From positions 2,542,001-2,606,000 of the forward strand of contig NZ_CP173427.1 of the NCBI RefSeq assembly GCF_045038035.1: 64,000 nucleotides of DNA, written 5' to 3'. Made by a program: the position numbers and the translations under genes. The stretch comes from Paenibacillus_F chitinolyticus_A (GTDB lineage Bacteria > Bacillota > Bacilli > Paenibacillales > NBRC-103111). The notes beneath the pieces are model-generated. The model did no database searches, was not told the origin of the DNA, and saw only the letters and a list, made by a program, of their open reading frames with translations. Shown here piece after piece: positions 24,529 to 33,635 of this stretch (position 1 is the stretch's first letter; every line of letters begins with the position of its first letter).

Positions 24529-24805
24529 AAATTGTTTCTTCTCCTTTTTTAGTCCTCGACTAAAAAGTATGTTCCCTCATACTACCATTCTCAACTAAAC
24601 ATGTACATTCGTGTTATTACGGAATACTGCCGATAGATTATACGATATGTGACATTGACCCTTGAACGAATATTCGGGATAATTAAAACTAAAAAAGCAG
24701 GAAGGAAGTGGAAGAAAGTTGGCTGTCCCAACAAACGGCAAGCGAAAATATGGCCTCTGCCTTTGATGTATTGCCGCAACCGACTCGAAAGGAAGGGATA
24801 TAAGC

Positions 24806-25354
24806 ATGAAAGAACCATCTGAACAGCTCATTGAAATGCTTGGGCATCCGTACAGTCCCAAGAATGTTCAAGCTTTGCTGCAAACGTTCGGCATCAAGCG
24901 AATGCCGCCCGCGAACAGCTATTTTAACGACGATATCATCTGGTCTGTGAAAACATCGATACGCATCGATCTTTATCGCGTACCCAAACTAAATGATCTG
25001 ACTGGGCTCAATTATACAAAAGAAGATGGATGGATCATTGGCGCGATACATTTTCTTGCGCCCGGGTCGGATGACAGAATTAAAAATCCGTTCCCCGGAA
25101 ATCTTCCCAAGGGAATCACGATGAGCTCAACACCGGATGAGTTGATAAAGGCATATGGTGAGCCCCAACTGGATGAAGAATGCGAATGGCCCGGATTTTC
25201 CGGTCGAATTTTGGCATGGCGCAAGCCGGGCATAAATATCGTCATTACCTATGAGGACAGTGAGATCGGCAGCCGGATGATAAGCTGCACGGCCTGTTTA
25301 ATCGGGTGCATAGGCGCCTGGCGAAATGACAATCCGGAAGTCTTTGCTCCCTGA
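24806..25354 (+). CDS. hypothetical protein
   Basis: 182 residues, no signal peptide. The N-terminal half has LIEMLGHPYSPKNVQALLQ and the C-terminal half SSTPDELIKAYGEPQLDEEC. Such a pattern recurs in small immunity- or toxin-associated proteins of Bacilli, but I cannot assign a family. ATG at 24806 behind AAGGAAGGG. Upstream, a coding-like tail (SQQTASENMASAFDVLPQPT) ends at about 24802, perhaps the remnant of a partner gene. Function unknown. Confidence 0.6.
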   Translation: MKEPSEQLIEMLGHPYSPKNVQALLQTFGIKRMPPANSYFNDDIIWSVKTSIRIDLYRVPKLNDLTGLNYTKEDGWIIGAIHFLAPGSDDRIKNPFPGNLPKGITMSSTPDELIKAYGEPQLDEECEWPGFSGRILAWRKPGINIVITYEDSEIGSRMISCTACLIGCIGAWRNDNPEVFAP

Positions 25355-25386
25355 CCAACTGTTGAGGTGCACCGGCATCTGTACGT

Positions 25387-25416
25387 AAAAAGAACCCCCT
25401 GCCATATCGGCGGGGG
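25387..25416 (-). terminator. terminator of the EamA gene
   Basis: CCCCCTGCC (25395-25403) and GGCGGGGG (25409-25416) form a GC-rich stem; on the minus strand the T-run TTCTTTTT follows (complement of 25387-25394). About 85 bases after the transporter stop. Confidence 0.65.
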
Positions 25417-25499
25417 CGAATTGCCTTACTATGAAACGGCTGTAACTCTTTACGTTCTTCTATGCATGCACTCCGGCATCGTGGAGATGGACGATGTTG

Positions 25500-26429
25500 T
25501 CATACGTGGTCTTTCCTCGCCTTCATATTCCCCATGTGTTTTTTGTCCCGCTTTTGCAGAGATTTCAGTTTGAGGTTTACCAGTGCAACACCGATGATAA
25601 TTAGAATGAGTCCCATCACCATCTTGGGAGTGACCGTTTCGCCCAAAAAGAGAACGCTGATCACAATCGCAATGAGCGGGACCAGAAAATTAAACGAACC
25701 GATTTTGCCGGCTTCGCCCGATCTGACAAGCAGAAAGAAAACGAGCCAGGTCAAGGCCGTACAGAAGATCGCAATAACCGACAACGTCGAGATGAAGGGC
25801 TGGTTCCAGACGATATCCGTCCAGTTTTCAACGGTAGTACCCGCAACCAACAATACAATTCCGCCAAAGATCATCTGAAGAGTAGTCAACCAGATCGCAT
25901 CGACTCTAGTTGAGGTTTTCTTCATATAGATCGTACCGAACGTCCAAGTAATCGTGCTGGCTAAACCGAGCAAGATGCCGGCGGACGAAATATTCCCGGA
26001 GCCATCGTTTATGCTGATAACAGCGACTCCGATGAAGCCGAGAATCAAGCCGATTATTTTGAAACCGGTCATGGATTCACCCAACCACAACCAAGCTCCG
26101 ATACCGAGTAGAACGGGCTGCATGAACACGATCGTCGAAAATAAACCGGCCGGCATCATATTCAATCCGAAAGTTTGAAAGCCGAAAAAGAGAATGATGT
26201 TCAGCAATGCGGAGATCAGGTAGATGTTCCAAGTATGCTTCATATTAAGCTTCCTATAGCGTGGCAAAGCGAAAAGAAGCAAAATGAGACCTCCGATAAA
26301 GATCCTCAAGCCGGCGAAAAGCAACGGTGGCGCGAATTCGAGCGCATATTTGGAAAGCGGCCAGTTCACCCCCCACATCATAACTAAGAACGTTAAAAGG
26401 ATAAAAGTAAGTGTTCGCGAAAGTTGCAT
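25500..26429 (-). CDS. EamA/DMT-family transporter
   Basis: 309 residues, ten membrane segments in two EamA repeats. Start set at MQLSRTLTF because AAAGGAG is nine bases upstream; a 62-codon extension reads through the divergent promoter. GVNWPLSKYALEFAPPLLFAG is the usual first helix-loop. Divergent from the LysR gene (100 bases), which probably controls it. Exporters of this family handle amino acids, nucleosides or small metabolites; the substrate is unknown. Confidence 0.85.
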   Translation of the reverse strand: MQLSRTLTFILLTFLVMMWGVNWPLSKYALEFAPPLLFAGLRIFIGGLILLLFALPRYRKLNMKHTWNIYLISALLNIILFFGFQTFGLNMMPAGLFSTIVFMQPVLLGIGAWLWLGESMTGFKIIGLILGFIGVAVISINDGSGNISSAGILLGLASTITWTFGTIYMKKTSTRVDAIWLTTLQMIFGGIVLLVAGTTVENWTDIVWNQPFISTLSVIAIFCTALTWLVFFLLVRSGEAGKIGSFNFLVPLIAIVISVLFLGETVTPKMVMGLILIIIGVALVNLKLKSLQKRDKKHMGNMKARKDHV

Positions 26430-26528
26430 GGTTCTACAGCTCCTTTGTGTGATGGTGCTTCCTATGGTACAATAGCTCACTAGATAAATAAAATGCATGT
26501 TTATTATAGAGGAGATACCATAATTGTT

Positions 26529-27419
26529 ATGACACATTCGCAGCTGACATTGTTTGTGAAAATAGTCGAGACCGGTAGCTTTACCAAAGCCGGTGAGCAA
26601 TTGAATATGACGCAACCTGCCGTAAGCCGCGCCATTTCTGCGCTTGAATCGGAATTAGGAGTCACCCTACTGATACGGGATCGGAAAAGCGGGGTCATTC
26701 TCACTGATATTGGCTTGCGCTTGCTTGCCATGTTCAGAGATATTTTGCACGGCTACGATAAGGTAGAGCAGGAGGTAACGGCTGAAAAAGGGTTTGAAGT
26801 CGGCACCGTTCGCGTCGGAGCGTTCCCGATTATGTCCGCGCACTTCTTGCCGAAAATATTGCGGGTGATCGGGGAGAAATACCCGGGGCTGACATTCGAA
26901 CTGTATGAAGGGACCATAGACGAGATTAAAACATGGCTACACTCCAGAATGATTGATGTCGGATGGATTATTCCGCCGATCAACGAACTGGAAACGATTC
27001 CGTTTTTCCGAGATGAATTATGTCTACTCCTTCGGGACGATCATCCATTGCAAAGCCGCCCGACAATCCATATCACGGATCTGGACAATGAACCTATGAT
27101 TGTGTGCAAAGGTGGGTTTGTAACGCCGATTTACGAGTTGTTCCAGCAATTCGGAACCACTTTGCGCGCCAAATATGACGGCCACAATATAAACACGGCG
27201 TTGAGCATGATTCAAGAAGGGCTGGGCGTCTCGATCGTATCGAAAACTTCGTTGTCGCTGTCGGCACTGCCGCCTAATGTCCGCGTCCGGACAATCGACC
27301 CACAGCCGTTTAGAGAGATTCACCTGGCGGTTCCTTCTTTGAAGGAGGCTCCACACGGGGTGAAACTGTTCCTGCAGACCGCAAGAGAGCTTTATTTGTC
27401 CGGCGACCGGGACCACTAA
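26529..27419 (+). CDS. LysR-family transcriptional regulator
   Basis: 296 residues: N-terminal winged helix (FVKIVETGSFTKAGEQLNMT, AVSRAISALESELG) and a two-lobed substrate-binding domain from residue 90. ATG at 26529 with GAGGAG 13 bases upstream, longer than ideal; a more distal start would add 12 codons. Divergent from the EamA transporter, the textbook arrangement for a LysR activator of an exporter gene. CysB-like effector pocket; ligand unknown. Confidence 0.85.
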   Translation: MTHSQLTLFVKIVETGSFTKAGEQLNMTQPAVSRAISALESELGVTLLIRDRKSGVILTDIGLRLLAMFRDILHGYDKVEQEVTAEKGFEVGTVRVGAFPIMSAHFLPKILRVIGEKYPGLTFELYEGTIDEIKTWLHSRMIDVGWIIPPINELETIPFFRDELCLLLRDDHPLQSRPTIHITDLDNEPMIVCKGGFVTPIYELFQQFGTTLRAKYDGHNINTALSMIQEGLGVSIVSKTSLSLSALPPNVRVRTIDPQPFREIHLAVPSLKEAPHGVKLFLQTARELYLSGDRDH

Positions 27420-27542
27420 TGTGCACTTTTTGCGCAGCCGTTCTGACGGGCATAGTTCCTACAAAACACCGTCGGACATGGACTTTTCTCATGATGACCA
27501 ACATGGAGTGACCCGCATAACAAGGGAGATCTGTAAAATTAG

Positions 27543-27580
27543 AAAAAGCTTGAGCCGCATTTGGCCCAAGCTTTTATTTT
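27543..27580 (+). terminator. terminator of the LysR gene
   Basis: AAAAGCTTG.AGCC with GGCC.CAAGCTTTT, a long stem with a six-base loop, then TATTTTGTTT. About 125 bases after the LysR stop; nothing coding lies in between. Confidence 0.7.
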
Positions 27581-27676
27581 GTTTAAACCATCAATCAGTA
27601 GATTTTATTGGTCAATCCGCTTAAAAAAGTGGGGGAATAAGCTTTCCATCGAATTTGAGTCGATCTGTCCCGCGGC

Positions 27677-28660
27677 TTATCCATGCCGGGTAGTTCCACG
27701 CTGGATAAGCTTTACTTCCAGTTGGTGGTTTTCCTCATCTAAATGTATTTGTTCAATTTTCTTGATCAGAATTCGCGCGGCGATCATGCCCATTTCATAA
27801 ATAGACTGCGATACCGTTGACAATTCAGGGTAGACCATTTCAGCTAACGAAATGCCGTCATAGCCGATAATTTGGACTTGATCCGGCACACGAATACCAT
27901 GTTCCTGCAAGGCGCGGAGCGTACCGATTGCCATCAGGTCATTACCGGCGAATACCCCGTCAATGTCCGGATGCTCCTTGAACAGCTTTTTCGCGGCTTC
28001 AGCCGCTTCTTTTAACTGGAAATTCCCATTGACAATAAGCTTAGGTGTAAACCATGGCATATTTTCAACCAAGTCAAGGTAGCCCTGGCACCGCTCTTCG
28101 GCAATCCACAAGCCCTTAGGTCCTCTGATATGCGCAATTTTGCTGCATCCTTGCCGCAATAAGGCTTGCACGGCCAATTGAGCCCCATCCCGATTCTTCG
28201 AAGTGACGGTGGGGATGACGGGGGAGCTGCTGCGGTCCACTGCAACCATCGGGATATCGAGCTGGTCAATTTCCTCTTCCGTTAAGGTATTGGTTGCCAT
28301 GATGAACCCATCGATATATTTCTGCTTTAAATTCTGGATGTATTGCCTTTCGATTTTGGCCGACTCATTGGTGTTGCATAGGATCGTTGTATACCCGTAC
28401 AACTGTGTTACTTTCTCCACGGCAAGCGCAAGCTCGTTAAAGAAAGGGTTGGTAATATCCGGAACAAACAGAGCAATAGTCTTCGTCGACTTCTTGGAGA
28501 GGCTGCGCGCGACGTCATTCGGTACATAATTAAGCAATTTAATGGCTTTATGAACTCGCTGCAGCGTATCCTCGTGAACATAACCTTTTTGATTAATAAC
28601 ACGAGAAACGGTAGCAACGGAAACTCCAGCTAATTTAGAAACATCTCGAATCGTTGCGAT
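27677..28660 (-). CDS. LacI-family regulator, apparently starting at ATC
   Basis: 327 residues if read from 28660. IATIRDVSKLAGVSVATVSR is a full LacI helix-turn-helix, so the N-terminus is intact. At the position of the expected initiator Met the codon is ATC, with GGGAG eight bases upstream and a stop (TGA) six codons before, so no ATG, GTG or TTG is available in frame. The first alternative, TTG at 28537, would delete the DNA-binding domain. The ligand domain is of the RbsR/PurR type (LFVPDITNPFFNEL, GVFAGNDLMAIG). It should repress the divergent nucleoside operon and itself. Either ATC initiates weakly, or a G-to-C change nearly silenced it. Confidence 0.8.
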   Translation of the reverse strand: MATIRDVSKLAGVSVATVSRVINQKGYVHEDTLQRVHKAIKLLNYVPNDVARSLSKKSTKTIALFVPDITNPFFNELALAVEKVTQLYGYTTILCNTNESAKIERQYIQNLKQKYIDGFIMATNTLTEEEIDQLDIPMVAVDRSSSPVIPTVTSKNRDGAQLAVQALLRQGCSKIAHIRGPKGLWIAEERCQGYLDLVENMPWFTPKLIVNGNFQLKEAAEAAKKLFKEHPDIDGVFAGNDLMAIGTLRALQEHGIRVPDQVQIIGYDGISLAEMVYPELSTVSQSIYEMGMIAARILIKKIEQIHLDEENHQLEVKLIQRGTTRHG

Positions 28661-28684
28661 GCCCTCATCTCCCGTTCATTAAGA

Positions 28685-28698
28685 TGTAATCGATTACA
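28685..28698. promoter_or_regulatory. LacI-type operator in the lacI promoter
   Basis: Perfect palindrome TGTAATCGATTACA just downstream of the predicted transcription start of the LacI gene, consistent with autorepression. Confidence 0.7.
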
Positions 28699-28713
28699 CA
28701 AATAAATATGATT

Positions 28714-28742
28714 ATCTTACTGTATCGTCAAACGATTGTCAA
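28714..28742 (-). promoter_or_regulatory. promoter of the LacI-family gene
   Basis: On the minus strand TTGACA (28742-28737), 17 bases, TAAGAT (28719-28714). The palindrome at 28685-28698 lies about 10-20 bases downstream of the predicted start. Confidence 0.6.
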
Positions 28743-28767
28743 TACAGGTTTTACAAGGATCTTCTTG

Positions 28768-28796
28768 TTGACATTAGTTTCGCATTGAATTAACAT
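28768..28796 (+). promoter_or_regulatory. promoter of the nucleoside operon
   Basis: TTGACA (28768-28773), 17 bases, TAACAT (28791-28796). The second palindrome follows at once, so bound repressor would block initiation or early elongation. Confidence 0.6.
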
Positions 28797-28809
28797 AAAC
28801 TCAAAATAG

Positions 28810-28821
28810 GTAACCGGTTAC
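28810..28821. promoter_or_regulatory. LacI-type operator of the nucleoside operon
   Basis: Perfect palindrome GTAACCGGTTAC, sharing the GTAA-CG-TTAC frame with the operator at 28685-28698 and lying at the same place relative to its promoter. Confidence 0.7.
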
Positions 28822-28906
28822 ACATTCCTCGGTTATTTTTTTGTTAGCTGTTTGGGAAGAATAAGCCAAAGGTTTAATTTTACAATTTGAGAGGATGTTG
28901 AGCAGA

Positions 28907-29830
28907 ATGAGCATAAGAAAAACTCCTATTATTATTGACACGGATCCCGGAATTGACGATGCGGTTGCGATTGGCGTAGCCCTGCACCATGAATCGCTGG
29001 ACGTCAAGCTGCTGACAACCGTCGCCGGTAACGTATCCGTTGACAAAACGACCCAAAATGCGCTTAAGCTGATCGAGTTCTTCGGTACAGGCACTCCTAT
29101 TGCCAGAGGGGCAAGACAACCGCTCTGCATGCCATATGAGGACAGCAGTCACATTCATGGGGAGTCCGGTATGGGTGGATACGAGTTTCCGGAGCCGACA
29201 ACGAACATTCATCCCCAACACGCCGTCAACGCAATTCGTGAGACGATTATGAACAGCGAGGAGAAGATGACGCTCGTGCCGATCGGGCCGCTGACAAACA
29301 TTGCTTTGTTCCTGGCGATGTACCCGGAATGCAAATCACGCATTGAACGGATTGTCTTGATGGGTGGTTCGGCGTCAGCAGGGAATCATACTCAGACGGC
29401 AGAGTACAACATTTATGCGGATCCGGAAGCGGCCAAGATGGTTTTTGCCTCAGGCTTGGATATTACAATGGTCGGATTGGATGTAACCCATAAGGCAACT
29501 TTGACACCCGATAATGTGGTCAAAATTCGCGATTTGAATGAAACCGGTAACATGCTGTATTCCATGTTCCAGCACTATCGCGGCGGCAGCTTAAAAACGG
29601 GGCTGAAAATGCATGATTTATGCGCGATCGCCTATATCGTTAAACCTGAATTGTTCAAAACCGAGAAATACTTCGTAGACGTTGAGAATGCGGGTGTGTA
29701 CACGGCCGGCACGACGATTGTGGATCAAAAAAACCGATACAATAAAGAACCGAATGTAAACGTTTGCCTGGATATTGACGTGGACGCATTCCGTACATGG
29801 GCAATCGAATGTATTGCGAAAGCAAAATAA
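28907..29830 (+). CDS. ribonucleoside hydrolase (inosine-uridine type)
   Basis: 307 residues. DTDPGIDDAVAI near the N-terminus is the calcium-binding signature of nucleoside hydrolases, with a central VPIGPLTNIALFL and a C-terminal catalytic His region (KMHDLCAIAYI). It hydrolyses ribonucleosides to base plus ribose, which the ribokinase two genes downstream can phosphorylate. ATG at 28907 preferred; GAGAGG lies 12 bases upstream, and the alternative ATG at 28895 sits directly on that site. First gene of the LacI-controlled operon. Confidence 0.88.
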   Translation: MSIRKTPIIIDTDPGIDDAVAIGVALHHESLDVKLLTTVAGNVSVDKTTQNALKLIEFFGTGTPIARGARQPLCMPYEDSSHIHGESGMGGYEFPEPTTNIHPQHAVNAIRETIMNSEEKMTLVPIGPLTNIALFLAMYPECKSRIERIVLMGGSASAGNHTQTAEYNIYADPEAAKMVFASGLDITMVGLDVTHKATLTPDNVVKIRDLNETGNMLYSMFQHYRGGSLKTGLKMHDLCAIAYIVKPELFKTEKYFVDVENAGVYTAGTTIVDQKNRYNKEPNVNVCLDIDVDAFRTWAIECIAKAK

Positions 29831-29859
29831 ATCTAACAACTTAGAGGGGAGATCTCGAC

Positions 29860-31218
29860 TTGGCAGAACTTATATTTGGCTTGATCGTGGTCGTGCTTGC
29901 AGGCTGGATGATCAGTAAGAAAGTCAATGCTACCGTTGTTTTGTTCGTTGCAGGAATTGCACTCTTATACGGCGCTGTATTTATGGGACATAACGTTTTG
30001 CCCGCGGAAGCGGCGACGGGTTCCAGATGGTTTGACCCGATGAAGTCGATTACAAACAATTTTATAAGCAATTTAGGCAATATCGGTATGACAATCATGG
30101 TATTATTCGGCTTCTCATCCTATATGACGAAAATTGGCGCGAACGAAGTAACCGTTCAAACCTTGATGAAGCCGTTAGCCGGAATTAAATCGGTCTATGT
30201 GCTCGTCCCTGTCATTTTCGTAGTCGGTAACTTGCTATCGCTTGTGGTTCCGAGCGCTTCGAGCCTTGCCATTCTGCTCATGGCTACGCTGTACCCGGTT
30301 TTGAAGCGAATCGGCATGTCCGGATTGACGGCAGGCGCCGTTATTGCGACAACAGCGACGATCATCCCGACACCGCTGGGCGCGGATAATGTCATTGCCG
30401 CACAGACGCTGGGCATTGATTTAATGGAATACGTCATGAAATATCATGCCGTCATATCGATTCCGACGCTTATATTGATGACCTTCGCGCATTATTTCTG
30501 GCAGAAATATATGGATAAGAAACATCCCGAAACCGACGCAATCGACGAATCGAAGCTTGGAACGCTGCGCACGGATTTGCCGCCAACTTATTATGGCTTC
30601 CTTCCGATTCTTCCACTCGTTCTGATTACCGTATTCGGTATCTTCGTTAAATCGATCAAAATCGGTCTTGTGGAAATCACGTTTATTTCGCTGATCGTTG
30701 CAGTCATTGTTGAAATGATCCGTAAACGTAAAATTCAGCAAGTGTTCGAAGAATTAATGGTGTTCTTCCGGGGTATGGGGGACGGGCTTGCAATGGTTGT
30801 TTCGCTGCTTGTTGCCGCAAGCTTGCTTGTTGACGGTCTGAAGGCTCTTGGCATTGTAGATATGCTGACCGATTCGGTAAAAGATTTAAACGGCGCCGGC
30901 ATGATTCTGATGTTTGCCTTCTCGGGAATTACCGCCCTCATCGGCCTGATCAGCGGCGGCGGACTTGCGGTGTTCTACGCCTCGGTCGGATTGCTGCCCG
31001 CCATTGCGCAAAACGTAGGCATTGACGGGGCGATGCTGTCAATTCCGATGCAGTTGATCGCGAACCTTGTGCGTTCGGTCTCGCCGGTGGCTGCATGTAT
31101 CATTGTCGTTTGCAGCATCATTCAGAAAAGCCCGATGGCAGTTATCAAGCGGACCTCTGTTCCGATTATAGTCGGCATCATCAGTACGCTGGTGTTGTCC
31201 TACGTGATGTTCTCTTAA
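29860..31218 (+). CDS. DcuC-family transporter of the nucleoside operon
   Basis: 452 residues with about 12 membrane segments; LVVPSASSLAILLMATLYPV and TATIIPTPLGADNVIAAQTL are the twin motifs of the C4-dicarboxylate/anaerobic (DcuC, YfcC-like) family. TTG start with AGAGGGGAG upstream. It lies in the middle of a nucleoside operon, where a nucleobase or related anion is a better substrate guess than C4-dicarboxylates. Substrate unproven. Confidence 0.8.
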   Translation: MAELIFGLIVVVLAGWMISKKVNATVVLFVAGIALLYGAVFMGHNVLPAEAATGSRWFDPMKSITNNFISNLGNIGMTIMVLFGFSSYMTKIGANEVTVQTLMKPLAGIKSVYVLVPVIFVVGNLLSLVVPSASSLAILLMATLYPVLKRIGMSGLTAGAVIATTATIIPTPLGADNVIAAQTLGIDLMEYVMKYHAVISIPTLILMTFAHYFWQKYMDKKHPETDAIDESKLGTLRTDLPPTYYGFLPILPLVLITVFGIFVKSIKIGLVEITFISLIVAVIVEMIRKRKIQQVFEELMVFFRGMGDGLAMVVSLLVAASLLVDGLKALGIVDMLTDSVKDLNGAGMILMFAFSGITALIGLISGGGLAVFYASVGLLPAIAQNVGIDGAMLSIPMQLIANLVRSVSPVAACIIVVCSIIQKSPMAVIKRTSVPIIVGIISTLVLSYVMFS

Positions 31219-31286
31219 GTGGTAACGATGATCGCTGTGCAAGGCCATTTAAACAGAGGGTTTTATAGGATTGGAGTGAGAGAAAA

Positions 31287-32210
31287 ATGAAAAAGATATG
31301 CATACTTGGAAGTATTAATATGGATTCCAGCTTATTGCTGGAATCCCTCCCGCACGAAGGAGAGACCCTATTTGCATCGGGAAAGCTCGTCGGTCCCGGC
31401 GGAAAAGGATTTAACCAGGCCGTGTCGGCGGCCCGGCTCGGAGCTTCCGTACACTTTATCGGCAAAGTCGGGGCGGATGAATACGGCAAGCAATTGGTCG
31501 CTACCCTGCAGCAGGAAGGCATTCATACCGAGCATGTCGGCGTAAATCCGGATTTGCCTACGGGAGAAGCTTTGATCCTATTCAGCACCAGCGGCAGCAA
31601 CATGATCGTCGTCAGCGCCGGCTCGAATATGGCCATTACTGCGCAGGATATAGAAGAATCCAGAGACATTATCCAATTATCCGATGTCATTCTGGCTCAA
31701 TTCGAAGTGCCGATCGAAGTCATTCAGCATGTTTTTACAATTGCGAAGGAAGAAGGGAAGGCTACGGTGCTGAACCCTGCGCCGGCCAAGGCGATTCCGC
31801 CCGCACTGCTTCAAGTCACGGATTTCCTCATCCCGAACGAAAGCGAGATGCACATGATCACCGGTTGCGATACGAACTGCGAACAGGATATGGTGCAAGG
31901 GGCAGCGGCTCTGCTTGAACAAGGCGTAGGATGCGTAATCGTCACACTCGGTGACCGGGGCAGCCTCATTTGTCACCCTGACGGCAAGTTATCCATTCCT
32001 GCCGAAAAAGTTGCCGCGATCGATACGACTGCCGCCGGCGACAGCTTCATAGGGTCCTTCTGCACAAAGCTGCGAAGGCAGGAACGGAAGCAGCTCGGGC
32101 ATGTCGCGGAAGCGGTCAAGTTTGCCAGCCGCTTCTCGTCTATTGTTGTCCAGCGCAAAGGCGCATTCCAATCCATCCCCTATGCTTACGAACTAGCAGA
32201 AATGAGCTGA
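31287..32210 (+). CDS. rbsK: ribokinase (PfkB family)
   Basis: 307 residues: N-terminal LGSINMDSSLLLESLPHEGE, the GPGGKGFNQAVSAARLG ribose-binding motif and the C-terminal catalytic DTTAAGDSFIG. It phosphorylates the ribose released by the nucleoside hydrolase to ribose 5-phosphate, linking the operon to the pentose pathway. ATG with GGAGTGAGAG upstream. Four bases separate it from the NupC-like gene. Confidence 0.88.
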   Translation: MKKICILGSINMDSSLLLESLPHEGETLFASGKLVGPGGKGFNQAVSAARLGASVHFIGKVGADEYGKQLVATLQQEGIHTEHVGVNPDLPTGEALILFSTSGSNMIVVSAGSNMAITAQDIEESRDIIQLSDVILAQFEVPIEVIQHVFTIAKEEGKATVLNPAPAKAIPPALLQVTDFLIPNESEMHMITGCDTNCEQDMVQGAAALLEQGVGCVIVTLGDRGSLICHPDGKLSIPAEKVAAIDTTAAGDSFIGSFCTKLRRQERKQLGHVAEAVKFASRFSSIVVQRKGAFQSIPYAYELAEMS

Positions 32211-32214
32211 TAAC

Positions 32215-33438
32215 ATGAGCATTTTATGGGGACTTCTAGGCTTAGCCGTTATTTTGGGGATTGCCTATTTGATGTCTGACCATAAGAAAAAGATTAATTA
32301 TCGTACGGTTATCGTTGGGCTTGGAATTCAACTGGTATTCGGTTATATCGTACTCAAATGGGATACCGGCAAGCAGATGCTGGAGGTCGTATCCACAGGG
32401 TTTACGAACTTATTCCATTACGGATACGAAGGTCTATCCTTCGTGTTCGGAAGCTTGGCCGATAAGACGCAGGCCACGGGTAATATATTCGCCATTCGCG
32501 TTGCGATGCTGGCTGTGTTTATTACGCCGCTGATCGGCATTCTATACCGATTCGGCATCATGCAGTTCTTCATGCGGGTCGTTGGCGGAGGGCTCGGCAA
32601 ATTGCTGAAGACAAGCCGTGCGGAATCGTTGGCAGCGGCAGGCAATATTTTTCTGGGGCTGCAAGAAATTCCGATCATGATCAAGCCCTATATGAAGTTC
32701 TTGACTCGGTCGGAGATGTTCGCGATCATGGTCGGCGGCCTCGCCTCCGTCGCGGGAGGAATCATGGTGGCCTATGCCGCATTAGGCATTCCGATAGCCT
32801 ATTTATTGTCCGCGAGCTTGATGTCGGCTCCAGCGGGTCTCATCGTTGCGAAAATTATGATTCCGGAAACCGATACGCCGATAGAGGCAGGCTCTCGCGA
32901 ACTTGAAGAGGAAGATTCGGAAACGAAAGATAATCTTATCAATATTATTTCAAAAGGCGCTTCGGCAGGGATGAGGATGGCGGTACAGATTATCGCCATG
33001 CTGATCGCGTTTGTTTCTATGGTAGCGCTGCTAAACGGACTGCTAGGTTGGATCGGAAGCTGGTTCGGGTACGGAGATTTATCGCTTCAGATGATTCTGG
33101 GCTGGGTGTTTGCTCCCCTTGCATTTGTGATCGGCGTTCCTTGGTCTGAGGCTACGATAACAGGCAGTTTTTTGGGGCAGAAATTCGTCATGAATGAAAT
33201 GATCGCTTTTGGTTCATTTGCTAAGGAAATGGAGCATTTGTCACCAAAGACGATTGCGATCGTAAGCTTCGCGCTTTGTGGTTTTGCGAATATAGGTTCA
33301 ATGGGGATCCTGATAGGCTCCATGCGATCGTTAGCTCCTGAACGAAGTCATGAAGTGGGACGTCTTGCCTTTAAGGCAGTGATTGCAGCTTCGCTGGCTA
33401 ATCTGTTAAGCGGTACGATCGCCGGCATGTTTTTGTAG
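32215..33438 (+). CDS. nupC: NupC-like nucleoside:proton symporter (CNT family)
   Basis: 407 residues with about ten membrane segments. GNIFLGLQEIPIMIKPYMKFLTRSEMFAIM is the hallmark of concentrative nucleoside transporters, followed by VGGLASVAGGIMVAYAALG and the C-terminal ALCGFANIGSMGILIGSM. It imports the nucleosides cut by the hydrolase encoded at the start of the operon. ATG follows the ribokinase stop by four bases. Last gene of the operon; a terminator-like hairpin follows. Confidence 0.88.
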   Translation: MSILWGLLGLAVILGIAYLMSDHKKKINYRTVIVGLGIQLVFGYIVLKWDTGKQMLEVVSTGFTNLFHYGYEGLSFVFGSLADKTQATGNIFAIRVAMLAVFITPLIGILYRFGIMQFFMRVVGGGLGKLLKTSRAESLAAAGNIFLGLQEIPIMIKPYMKFLTRSEMFAIMVGGLASVAGGIMVAYAALGIPIAYLLSASLMSAPAGLIVAKIMIPETDTPIEAGSRELEEEDSETKDNLINIISKGASAGMRMAVQIIAMLIAFVSMVALLNGLLGWIGSWFGYGDLSLQMILGWVFAPLAFVIGVPWSEATITGSFLGQKFVMNEMIAFGSFAKEMEHLSPKTIAIVSFALCGFANIGSMGILIGSMRSLAPERSHEVGRLAFKAVIAASLANLLSGTIAGMFL

Positions 33439-33516
33439 AGGTAAAGAAGTCAACGGAAAGTCATTGAAGCATTGCAATCTCGACATGATAACCTGCAAAG
33501 CTTTTTGTTGCAGACT

Positions 33517-33556
33517 AAAGCCGTTCCCGGGCTTAACGCCTGAGAGCGGCTTTGCT
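33517..33556 (+). terminator. terminator-like hairpin after nupC
   Basis: AAAGCCG (33517-33523) and CGGCTTT (33547-33553), with an inner pairable CCCGGGC region; the T-run is weak. A second small hairpin (CTGCAA/TTGCAG) lies just upstream, near 33493-33513. Confidence 0.5.
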
Positions 33557-33635
33557 GTATTTGTCTCCGGTCGCTTAGAGGCAGAAGAAACGGGAAGGCG
33601 CACCCGTTAAGGGGACTGTTCTTCCCGACGAGGCG

